DNA of 5,445 nucleotides from an uncultured Dysgonomonas sp. (GTDB lineage: Bacteria > Bacteroidota > Bacteroidia > Bacteroidales > Dysgonomonadaceae): the NCBI GenBank assembly GCA_945292135.1, contig CALYRA010000128.1, forward strand, positions 1-5,445, written 5' to 3'. The notes beneath the pieces are model-generated. The model was not told where the DNA came from, ran no database searches, and was given only the letters and a program-made list of their open reading frames with translations. A program made the position numbers and the translations under genes. Within the stretch, counting starts at the first letter, position 1, and every line of letters begins with the position of its first letter. This document shows, one piece after another, positions 1-5,445 of this stretch.

Positions 1-1
1 A

Positions 2-100
2 TTGGATTATATCGGGACATATAAAAAGGAAATACCACTGGTTCAAAATGAATTTTTGGAAATAATTTTCTTTTTAGAAAACAGAAATTTTGCTATATAA
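2..100 (+). CDS. Possible C-terminal end of an upstream gene (partial, unidentified)
   Basis: An open frame enters from the left edge and stops at TAA (98-100), giving 32 residues that begin LDYIGTYKKE and end FLENRNFAI. The mix of charged and hydrophobic residues looks protein-like, and the other + frames stop sooner. No motif is recognisable and the start lies outside the window. In DNA this AT-rich, a 32-codon open stretch can also occur by chance, so this is a tentative call with no functional assignment. Confidence 0.3.
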   Translation: MDYIGTYKKEIPLVQNEFLEIIFFLENRNFAI

Positions 101-337
101 ATCAATTGCTATCAAACAAAAAAGGTAACTTTAAAGAGAAGGAAAATAAATTTAGAATAAAAAGGATAATACTATTAAACCGGAAAATATAAGTATAACT
201 AATAAATAATTTTTGGTGAGAATCAACTGATAGCACCAAATATAAATGGCTTAGAAGTGCCGTATAATTTAGCTAAAAAAAAATTTTATTCCGACAACAG
301 TTTAACCAATAAAGCGTATAGACATTGAATTCAAACT

Positions 338-381
338 ATACCTTTATTTGTTTTTTATCATAAATAACAATACCTTTATTT
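338..381. repeat. 12-bp direct repeat (ATACCTTTATTT) overlapping the kinase promoter
   Basis: ATACCTTTATTT occurs at 338-349 and again at 370-381, with starts 32 bp apart, close to three helical turns. The first copy overlaps the TTTG of the proposed -33 box (347-350) and the second contains the proposed -7 box (371-378). It may be a coincidence of AT-rich promoter DNA, a duplicated -7 element, or a pair of binding sites on one face of the helix. Confidence 0.6.
347..378 (+). promoter_or_regulatory. Probable Bacteroides-type promoter for the nucleoside kinase gene
   Basis: TTTG at 347-350 is followed after 20 bp by TACCTTTA at 371-378. This fits the Bacteroidota housekeeping promoter (TTTG at -33, 19-21 bp, TAnnTTTG at -7) with one mismatch in the last base. 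Transcription would start near 385, giving a leader of about 70 nt before the ATG at 457. The spacing and position are good, but it is predicted from pattern alone. Confidence 0.55.
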
Positions 382-456
382 ACACTCAAAAAAATTAATA
401 CTAACACATCAGTAACGCTAAATGGAATATTTTGCTGATAAACAAATCTTAATTTT

Positions 457-2124
457 ATGAACAATACCGTAACAATACATTGCCTGAATAATAATACTTA
501 TACAGATTTTCCAAAAGGAATCAACCTCCTGGAAATATCTAATAATTTATCAATTAACACCGGTTACAAAATAGTTAGCGCCAAGGTGAATAATAAAATT
601 GAGCCACTCGATTATGAAGTATACGGGAACAAGACTGTTGAATTTATTGATATAGCACACTCTTCGGGGATGCGTATTTATGTACGTTCTTTGTGTTTTA
701 TACTAGCTAAATCCGTTGCCGAAATATTACCTGACGAACGTCTTAATATAGAACATCCATTATCAAAAGGGTATTTTTGCAAAATTAAAAACAAAGAAAA
801 AATTGATCAAAAAACCATATTGGCAATTAAAACACGAATGCAAGAAATTGTCGATGCGAATTTACCATTTATAAGGGTCGAAGAAGAAACAACGAAAGTA
901 GTAAAAATGTTCAGAGAAAGAGGTTTTGAAGACAAAGCTTTATTACTTGAAACATCCGGAAATCTCTATTCCAAATATTATAAACTTGGAGATTCTGTCG
1001 ACTATTTTTACGGAAGTCTCGTTCCTTCAACAAATTATATCAACCTTTTCGATTTGGAAGCTTATGGAAACGGCTTGTTACTTAGAGTTCCTAACAGAAA
1101 CAATCCTATCGAACTGGAACCTATTCTTGAGCAACAAAAGATGTATGAAGTGTATAAACAAGAATTAAAGTTCTTGAGTATCATTGGTTGCGATAACGTC
1201 GGGGACTTGAACAAAGCGAGTTTGGACGGGAATATGCCTAATATTATAAAAGTATCGGAAGCTATACAGGAAAAGACAATAGCGAGTATAGCCTCTGAAA
1301 TAGCTTATCATTTTGACAATGGTATACAAATTATATTTATATCAGGTCCATCATCTTCAGGGAAAACGACTTTTCGTATGCGTCTTGAAGTACAATTAAT
1401 GACAAATCTGATAAAACCCGTAGGATTATCATTAGATAACTATTTTGTAGAAAGAGAAAATACTCCTTTAGATGAAAAAGGCGACTATGATTACGAATCA
1501 CTCTATGCTTTAGATCTTGACTTATTTAACAGCGATATGGAAAGATTGTTAAAAGGCGAAAAAGTTAGTTTACCGACATATAATTTCACTACCGGTAAAC
1601 GAGAATATAAAGGAAATGAATTACAAATAGATGAGAATAATGTGCTTGTAATTGAAGGCATTCACGGGTTGAATCCGGAGTTGTCAAGTAATATCCCCGA
1701 TTCCAAGAAATTCCTTATATATGTTTCAGCTCTTACAGCGATCTCTCTTGATGATCATAACTGGATACCTACAACAGACAATCGTCTCTTACGCCGCCTA
1801 GTCCGTGATTATCGTTATCGTAACTATTCAGCGATCGATACTTTATCTCGTTGGAAGAGTGTTCGGGCGGGGGAAGACAAATGGATATTTCCATTTCAGG
1901 AAAATGCGAATGTAATGTTCAATTCAGCTATGATCTACGAATTTGCCGCGTTGCGTAGATATGCGGAACCTATTTTGCTACAAGTACCAAACTATGCGCC
2001 TGAATATGCGGAAGCACATAGATTACTTAAATTTCTAAGTTATTTTCAATATATTACAGACAGGGAGTTACCCCCAACATCACTTTTAAGGGAGTTTTTA
2101 GGGGGAAGTAGTTTCAAGTATTGA
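457..2124 (+). CDS. Nucleoside kinase (uridine kinase/PRK family) with ThrRS-like TGS and editing-type N-terminal domains
   Basis: This 555-residue cytoplasmic protein joins a threonyl-tRNA synthetase-like N-terminus to a P-loop kinase. Residues 1-65 resemble a TGS domain. Residues 66-230 resemble the ThrRS/AlaRS second additional (editing) domain, including EHPLSKGYF (99-107) and YGSLVP (185-190). Residues 290-500 are a uridine kinase/phosphoribulokinase domain: Walker A GPSSSGKT (297-304), DNYF (327-330, like the D-x-F/Y substrate motif of uridine kinases), PTYNF (373-377), Walker B-like VLVIEGIHG (396-404) and the arginine-rich lid RLLRRLVRDYRYR (443-455). The family would transfer ATP phosphate to a nucleoside-like substrate; the true substrate is uncertain. 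Some pipelines label such proteins udk, but the fusion is much longer than classical uridine kinase (about 210 residues). ATG 457 is the first start after an in-frame stop at 439. There is no Shine-Dalgarno site, as is common in this phylum. The C-terminus GGSSFKY looks intact. Confidence 0.9.
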   Translation: MNNTVTIHCLNNNTYTDFPKGINLLEISNNLSINTGYKIVSAKVNNKIEPLDYEVYGNKTVEFIDIAHSSGMRIYVRSLCFILAKSVAEILPDERLNIEHPLSKGYFCKIKNKEKIDQKTILAIKTRMQEIVDANLPFIRVEEETTKVVKMFRERGFEDKALLLETSGNLYSKYYKLGDSVDYFYGSLVPSTNYINLFDLEAYGNGLLLRVPNRNNPIELEPILEQQKMYEVYKQELKFLSIIGCDNVGDLNKASLDGNMPNIIKVSEAIQEKTIASIASEIAYHFDNGIQIIFISGPSSSGKTTFRMRLEVQLMTNLIKPVGLSLDNYFVERENTPLDEKGDYDYESLYALDLDLFNSDMERLLKGEKVSLPTYNFTTGKREYKGNELQIDENNVLVIEGIHGLNPELSSNIPDSKKFLIYVSALTAISLDDHNWIPTTDNRLLRRLVRDYRYRNYSAIDTLSRWKSVRAGEDKWIFPFQENANVMFNSAMIYEFAALRRYAEPILLQVPNYAPEYAEAHRLLKFLSYFQYITDRELPPTSLLREFLGGSSFKY

Positions 2125-2149
2125 TAATATAATAACATATTAAGAATTA

Positions 2150-2190
2150 AAATAGTCGGAAATTAGTAAATTTCCGACTATTTATTTTAT
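2150..2190. terminator. Hairpin terminator, probably bidirectional, between the convergent kinase gene and rnc
   Basis: A perfect 15-bp stem (2150-2164 paired with 2169-2183) encloses a 4-nt AGTA loop and is followed by a T-rich tract (TTTATTTTATT, 2181-2191). It lies 25 bp after the kinase stop codon. Read on the minus strand, the stem is followed by TTTTAATTCTT, so it could also stop transcripts leaving rnc, whose stop codon is about 200 bp away. No better hairpin is visible in 2191-2385, and I see no gene in that stretch. Confidence 0.8.
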
Positions 2191-2385
2191 TCGTTGATAT
2201 GCTAAATAAGCTCTAAACGTTTTATTACCATTAAGGACAAATTATATTTTATCGTTAGAAATCATAAATAAACTATTTCTAAATGCTTTGAGAGACCGTT
2301 TCAATTGTAAATTTCGAGAAAATCGCCAGTATAAAATTTAAATCGCAAATATTTACCGCATTATTTAGACAACCAGACGATATGA

Positions 2386-3222
2386 TTAATTAATGATCTT
2401 TGCCGTCTCTTCATGAGTTAAATCCAAAGAATCTTGCTTGAGTTGTTTTAATTCATCCTCTTCTTTACGCTTCATTATAGCTTCAAGAAAATCTTTACTT
2501 TTGTTCAAGCGTTTCAAAGCATTTGATGCAGCCTTTTGTTGGGATTCTTTTTTTGAATGACCTTGCCCAACTCCGACTTCTTCATCATAAATAAATACGG
2601 CAGAACGAAATAAAGGATTGTTTTCGGAATCAACTTGACTTTCCAATAATTGGAATATAACGGGAACTTTAAGTTTTTGTCCCCATTCTATTAACTTGGA
2701 TTTATAATTCTGATCGCTTAAAGCAACTTTATCCATATTGAGATATTGCTTGATAAGCTTCTCATGGACAAATGATTTTGCAATTCTATATCCTTGATCT
2801 AAGTATATTGCACCGATTAAAGCTTCGAGTGCATTTCCGTACATATGGGTATTTTGTGTTTTTTTTGTAGAAGTTTTTACAAGTTTGTCAAGTCCTAAAT
2901 TTAATGCCAATTTATTTAACGTATCACGTTGTACTATACGTGAACGCATATTGGTGAGAAATCCTTCTTTCTTATATTCAAATTCTTTAAAAACTATATC
3001 AGCTACAATCGCGTCCAAAATAGCGTCTCCTAAGAATTCGAGACGTTCATTATTTATCCATTTTCCATTTTTTAGTTTTATGGATGATGATTTGTGCAAA
3101 AGTGCCTGTTCGTAAAGAGTTATATTGTAAGGATAGAATCCAAGTATCTTATAAAAAGAAACATAAGGTTCCTTCCCGTGTTTGGGTAGAAACCTTATTG
3201 TTCGATATAGTTTTTTAAACAC
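2386..3222 (-). CDS. rnc: Ribonuclease III
   Basis: A 278-residue endonuclease that cleaves double-stranded RNA, for example in rRNA precursor processing, acting as a dimer in the cytoplasm. The N-terminal nuclease domain carries the RNase III signature NERLEFLGDA (58-67), with E59, E62 and D66 at catalytic-cluster positions, E86 in the helix preceding NMRSRIV, and GNALEALIGAIYLD (129-142). A double-stranded RNA-binding domain spans about 173-240, with KSKLIEWGQK (174-183) and the RNA-contacting end GHSKKESQQKAA (221-232). A basic N-terminal extension (about 20 residues) and a charged C-terminal tail (241-278) make it longer than the 226-residue E. coli enzyme. N130 sits where E. coli has catalytic-site D114. 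The start is GTG, directly after the fabF stop and preceded by AAGGAA; no other start occurs before the signature. It is the last visible gene of the acpP-fabF-rnc operon. Confidence 0.96.
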   Translation of the reverse strand: MFKKLYRTIRFLPKHGKEPYVSFYKILGFYPYNITLYEQALLHKSSSIKLKNGKWINNERLEFLGDAILDAIVADIVFKEFEYKKEGFLTNMRSRIVQRDTLNKLALNLGLDKLVKTSTKKTQNTHMYGNALEALIGAIYLDQGYRIAKSFVHEKLIKQYLNMDKVALSDQNYKSKLIEWGQKLKVPVIFQLLESQVDSENNPLFRSAVFIYDEEVGVGQGHSKKESQQKAASNALKRLNKSKDFLEAIMKRKEEDELKQLKQDSLDLTHEETAKIIN

Positions 3223-4485
3223 TTATTCCTTATACTTCTTAACGATTATACATGCATTGTGACCACCAAACCCAAATGTGTTTGATAATGCGGCATTTAC
3301 TTCACGTTCTTGAGCTTTATTAAATGTAAGATTTAACTTATAGTCAATCTCGCTATCTTCATCTCCTTCTGTGAAATTGATTGTAGGAGGAACGATATTA
3401 TCTTGTACGGCAAGCGTACAAAACAAAGCTTCTATAGCTCCGGCAGCACCTAACAAGTGACCTGTCATAGACTTGGTAGAACTTATATTCAAATTATAAG
3501 CGTGATCGCCAAATACGTGCTTGATAGCTTTCAGTTCAGAAGGGTCGCCTACCGGCGTAGATGTACCGTGAACATTGATATAGTCAATATCTTCCGGTTT
3601 CATACCTGCATCTTCTAATGCGGCTTTCATCACGATCTTAGCGCCTAATCCTTCCGGATGCGATGCTGTCAAGTGATAAGCATCAGCAGACATACCTCCA
3701 CCTACTACTTCGGCATATATTTTAGCTCCACGGGCTTTTGCATGTTCCAATTCTTCGAGGACAAGACAAGCCGCTCCTTCACCCATCACAAATCCATCAC
3801 GGCTAGCGCTGAAGGGACGTGAAGCTGTTTGAGGAGAATCGTTACGGGTAGATAACGCTGTTAAGGCATTAAACCCGCCTGTACCCGAAATCGTAATTGG
3901 AGCTTCCGAACCTCCGGTTACAATAGCTGTCGCTTTGCCTAAACGGATTTGGTCAAATGCGACTAATGCGCTATGTGTAGAAGAAGCACAAGCTGATACT
4001 GTTCCAAAATTAGGCCCACGTAATCCATGACGCATTGAAATAAGTCCCGCAGCAATATCCGCAATCATTTTAGGAATGAAAAACGGATTGAATTTTGGTC
4101 CTAAATCTTGGTGTGTGAAATAATTACCGACTTCTTCTTCAAAACTTTTAATACCTCCGATACCTGACGAGAAAATAACGCCAATACGATCACAGTCTTC
4201 TTTTTCGAAATCGAATCCTGAATCTTTTATTGCTTCTTCTGCCGCAGCTACCGCTAAATGAGTATATCTATCGCATTTACGAGCTTCTTTCCTGTCGAAA
4301 TATGCCAACGGATCGAAATTTTTTACCTCGCAAGCAAATTGAGTTTTAAATTTTGAAGCATCGAAAAGAGTAATAGGTCCAGCACCACTAACTCCTTTTT
4401 TAGCGTTGTCCCACGTAGTAGGGACATCGTTTCCAAGGGGTGTCATTGCTCCCAGACCTGTTACCACAACTCTTTTTAATCCCAT
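3223..4485 (-). CDS. fabF: 3-oxoacyl-[acyl-carrier-protein] synthase II (beta-ketoacyl-ACP synthase II)
   Basis: A 420-residue condensing enzyme of type II fatty acid synthesis. It takes an acyl group from ACP onto its active-site cysteine and condenses it with malonyl-ACP to extend the chain by two carbons. All landmarks of the thiolase-fold KAS II family are present: N-terminal RVVVTGLGAMTPLGN (5-19), nucleophile C166 in SACASST (164-170), H306 in NVHGTSTP (304-311), K338 and H343 in KSMTGHLLGAAGA (338-350), and the gating loop FGFGGHN (404-410). Length matches the family (E. coli 413). The ATG at 4485 is fixed by the conserved N-terminus. The gene follows acpP by 26 bp of AT-rich DNA without a Shine-Dalgarno site, and abuts rnc with no gap. 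FabF rather than FabB is preferred because of the acpP linkage and overall motif pattern. Confidence 0.97.
   Translation of the reverse strand: MGLKRVVVTGLGAMTPLGNDVPTTWDNAKKGVSGAGPITLFDASKFKTQFACEVKNFDPLAYFDRKEARKCDRYTHLAVAAAEEAIKDSGFDFEKEDCDRIGVIFSSGIGGIKSFEEEVGNYFTHQDLGPKFNPFFIPKMIADIAAGLISMRHGLRGPNFGTVSACASSTHSALVAFDQIRLGKATAIVTGGSEAPITISGTGGFNALTALSTRNDSPQTASRPFSASRDGFVMGEGAACLVLEELEHAKARGAKIYAEVVGGGMSADAYHLTASHPEGLGAKIVMKAALEDAGMKPEDIDYINVHGTSTPVGDPSELKAIKHVFGDHAYNLNISSTKSMTGHLLGAAGAIEALFCTLAVQDNIVPPTINFTEGDEDSEIDYKLNLTFNKAQEREVNAALSNTFGFGGHNACIIVKKYKE
3226..3231 (-). promoter_or_regulatory. Ribosome binding site for rnc inside the end of fabF
   Basis: Read on the minus strand, the last two sense codons of fabF spell AAGGAA, followed by the TAA stop and the GTG start of rnc. 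AAGGA lies 4 nt from the GTG, a slightly short but usable Shine-Dalgarno spacing. The acpP, fabF, purN and kinase starts show no such site, so its presence at the one non-ATG start supports both the GTG call and translational coupling to fabF. Confidence 0.55.
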
Positions 4486-4511
4486 AATAATTTATAACAA
4501 GGAATAAAAAA

Positions 4512-4748
4512 TTATTTTGTATTTGCTTCTATGTAAGAGATAGCATCTCCTACTGTAGCGATTTTTTCTGTTTGATCATCTGGAATTGAGATACCGAATT
4601 CTTTTTCGAATTCCATGATTAATTCCACTGTATCAAGCGAGTCAGCTCCTAAATCGTTTGTAAAGCTAGCAGTGTCTGTAACTTCAGACTCTTCAACTCC
4701 TAATTTTTCAACGATAATTGCTTTTACTTTTGATGCTACTTCAGACAT
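4512..4748 (-). CDS. acpP: Acyl carrier protein
   Basis: A 78-residue small acidic protein that carries growing acyl chains on a 4'-phosphopantetheine arm during fatty acid synthesis. The attachment site is S37 in [12 protein letters not shown] (34-45), the canonical DSL motif at the start of helix II, which also provides the acidic surface that partner enzymes such as FabF recognise. Helix I ([13 protein letters not shown]) and the [20 protein letters not shown] end are typical of the family, and length is normal (E. coli 78 including Met). It is the first gene of the operon and sits 156 bp from the divergent purN start. There is no Shine-Dalgarno site; the leader is A/T-rich. Confidence 0.98.
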   Translation of the reverse strand: MSEVASKVKAIIVEKLGVEESEVTDTASFTNDLGADSLDTVELIMEFEKEFGISIPDDQTEKIATVGDAISYIEANTK

Positions 4749-4800
4749 AATTTTTAATTTTAATTAATAATGCAAATTATATTATCTATTTTTGTCGCTG

Positions 4801-4833
4801 CAAAGTAAAAGCTTTTTATTCATATATAACAAA
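4801..4833 (-). promoter_or_regulatory. Probable Bacteroides-type promoter of the acpP-fabF-rnc operon
   Basis: On the minus strand, TTTG (4833-4830) is followed after 21 bp by TTACTTTG (4808-4801). This matches the -33 TTTG / -7 TAnnTTTG pattern of Bacteroidota with one mismatch (T for A at the second position). Transcription would start near 4795, giving a leader of roughly 45 nt before the acpP ATG. No other promoter is evident between acpP, fabF and rnc, whose tight spacing suggests one transcript. Confidence 0.6.
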
Positions 4834-4847
4834 TATTTTGTTGATAA

Positions 4848-4880
4848 TTTCGTTAAAATTGCACATCTTTTTTATTTATG
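4848..4880 (+). promoter_or_regulatory. Weak candidate promoter for purN
   Basis: TTTC (4848-4851), 21 bp, then TATTTATG (4873-4880) approximates the TTTG / TAnnTTTG pattern with one mismatch in each box. Initiation would fall near 4887, about 18 nt before the ATG at 4905 and downstream of the alternative ATG at 4878. The -7 box overlaps the right arm of the inverted repeat at 4860-4884. The match is weaker than for the other two promoters and other placements are possible. Confidence 0.3.
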
Positions 4881-4884
4881 TGCA
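4860..4884. repeat. 7-bp inverted repeat upstream of purN, possible operator
   Basis: TGCACAT (4860-4866) and its exact reverse complement ATGTGCA (4878-4884) are separated by 11 bp, centred 33 bp before the purN ATG. The size and symmetry resemble a dimeric regulator's binding site, and it overlaps the candidate purN -7 box. As RNA it would form only a weak 7-bp hairpin without a following T-run in the usual place, so a terminator is less likely. No specific regulator can be named. Confidence 0.4.
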
Positions 4885-4904
4885 TAACCAAAGTTTTTTT
4901 TAAG

Positions 4905-5445
4905 ATGATAAAAATAGCTATTTTCGCCTCAGGATCAGGCTCTAACGCTGAAAATATCGTTAATTATTTTGAAAACGACAAGAATATCAAAATATCGTTA
5001 ATTATTTCCAATAAATCAAATGCTTTTGTACATGAACGTGCAAAAAAATTTGGAATCGAGTCTGTAACTTTTTCCAGAAATGATTTTGAAACAAGTGAAA
5101 AAGTAGTTGATTACCTGAAGCAAAAGAATATTGATTTTATTGTTCTGGCAGGTTTTTTACTCAAAGTTCCTCAAAATCTTTTAGACGCATACCCCAACAA
5201 TATAATTAATATACATCCGGCATTGTTGCCCAAATATGGAGGAAAAGGGATGTATGGCGACAATGTACACAAAGCTGTATTAGCGGCTGGTGAAACCGAA
5301 TCGGGTATAACAATTCATCGAGTGAATGAAAATTATGATGAGGGAACAATTATCTTCCAAGCAAAATGCGCCATTGATAAAAATGACACCTATGAAGATG
5401 TTGCGAATAAGGTACACAGTTTAGAATATAAATACTTTCCTATTA
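4905..5445 (+). CDS. purN: Phosphoribosylglycinamide formyltransferase (GART), C-terminally cut by the window edge
   Basis: The enzyme transfers a formyl group from 10-formyltetrahydrofolate to glycinamide ribonucleotide, the third step of purine synthesis, in the cytoplasm. The 180 visible residues start MIKIAIFASGSGSN, with the phosphate-binding glycine-rich loop GSGSN (10-14). The catalytic triad of the family is present: N103 and H105 in NIHPALLPKYGG (103-112) and D145 in NYDEGTII (143-150). The GGKGMYG loop (112-118) is the Bacteroidota form of the segment that reads PGLHTH in E. coli. The frame is still open at the right edge; given family lengths of about 190-210 residues, little is missing. 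An in-frame ATG at 4878 would add nine residues (MCITKVFFK), but conservation begins at 4905, so that start is preferred. It is divergent from acpP and has no Shine-Dalgarno site. Confidence 0.95.
   Translation, partial: MIKIAIFASGSGSNAENIVNYFENDKNIKISLIISNKSNAFVHERAKKFGIESVTFSRNDFETSEKVVDYLKQKNIDFIVLAGFLLKVPQNLLDAYPNNIINIHPALLPKYGGKGMYGDNVHKAVLAAGETESGITIHRVNENYDEGTIIFQAKCAIDKNDTYEDVANKVHSLEYKYFPI
4951..5007 (+). repeat. Perfect 19-bp direct repeat within purN
   Basis: The 19-base sequence beginning AAAATATCGTT and ending AATTATTT occurs at 4951-4969 and at 4989-5007, with starts 38 bp apart. Because 38 is not a multiple of three, the copies are translated in different frames, as NIVNY (17-21) and as ISLII (30-34). 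Both segments fall where PurN is normally structured (first helix and second strand), so the repeat does not appear to disrupt the gene. Confidence 0.85.

Larger units (their letters stand above)
101..456. other. AT-rich intergenic region upstream of the nucleoside kinase
   Basis: This 356-base stretch contains no convincing gene on either strand. The longest open frame seen (52-192, + strand) has no ATG and encodes a low-complexity Lys/Asn/Ile-rich peptide. I see no tRNA and no strong terminator hairpin. It has a run of nine A at 275-283 next to a short palindrome (TTTAGCTAAA, 268-277). Its right-hand third holds the probable promoter and a 12-bp direct repeat, listed separately. It may include decayed remnants of a former gene, but nothing recognisable supports that. 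Confidence 0.6.

Noticed and set aside
408..440. ATCAG/CTGAT inverted pair in the kinase leader as a riboswitch or attenuator
   Set aside because: The stem is only 5 bp with a loop of over 20 nt and no T-run or partner structure, so it is expected by chance.
926..1168. An 80-codon open frame on the + strand inside the kinase gene
   Set aside because: It lies wholly within the well-supported nucleoside kinase in another frame, has no family features and no start signals, and is a shadow of the coding sequence.
2341..2360. Partly symmetric GCAAATATTTACCGC near the end of rnc as a terminator
   Set aside because: Only the central AAATATTT is self-complementary; the GC-rich flanks do not pair, and the hairpin at 2150-2183 is far stronger.
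2385..2394. ATTAATTAAT palindrome at the rnc stop codon as a terminator or operator
   Set aside because: It is a 10-bp A/T-only palindrome with no loop, too weak for a terminator and common in AT-rich DNA.
2885..3115. A 76-codon open frame on the + strand opposite rnc
   Set aside because: It is antisense to the conserved RNase III catalytic region and its peptide has no recognisable character, so it is an incidental antisense frame.
4878..4904. Upstream in-frame ATG as the purN start
   Set aside because: It would add MCITKVFFK before the conserved MIKIAIFASGSGSN, lies inside the inverted repeat, and would probably be upstream of the transcript start.

Overview
The window looks like ordinary chromosomal DNA from an AT-rich member of the Bacteroidota, most likely order Bacteroidales. 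The evidence is the gene cluster acpP-fabF-rnc divergent from purN, the Bacteroidales-type PurN active-site loop (GGKGMYG), a nucleoside kinase with a threonyl-tRNA synthetase-like N-terminus ending in GGSSFKY, promoters that fit the Bacteroides pattern (-33 TTTG, -7 TAnnTTTG), and a scarcity of Shine-Dalgarno sites. The AT-richness would suit Dysgonomonas-like lineages or a host-associated symbiont, but the genus cannot be fixed from sequence reading alone.

Layout. Positions 1-100 may hold the last 32 codons of an upstream gene on the + strand. Positions 101-456 are AT-rich non-coding DNA, with a good Bacteroides-type promoter at 347-378 overlapping a 12-bp direct repeat. Positions 457-2124 (+) encode the TGS/ThrRS-like nucleoside kinase, followed by a 15-bp-stem hairpin terminator. 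The minus-strand operon acpP (4748-4512), fabF (4485-3223), rnc (3222-2386) converges on the kinase gene. It has a promoter at about 4801-4833. purN starts divergently at 4905 and runs off the right edge, probably only about ten codons short of complete.

How the genes work together. AcpP carries acyl intermediates and FabF condenses them with malonyl-ACP, so these two form a fatty-acid elongation pair. RNase III processes rRNA and double-stranded RNA. It is tightly coupled to fabF: its GTG start follows the fabF stop codon with no gap and in the same frame. PurN (purine synthesis) and the nucleoside kinase (probably nucleoside salvage or a related role) belong to nucleotide metabolism and are separate transcription units.

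I see no mobile element, CRISPR array, toxin-antitoxin pair, defence system or RNA gene, and no convincing undescribed system. The points most worth a second look are: the kinase's ThrRS-type editing domain, where all four positions expected to hold editing/metal residues are changed; an Asp-to-Asn change at one expected RNase III metal-ligand position; the in-frame zero-gap fabF/rnc junction; a perfect 19-bp direct repeat read in two different frames inside purN; and a 7-bp inverted repeat upstream of purN.
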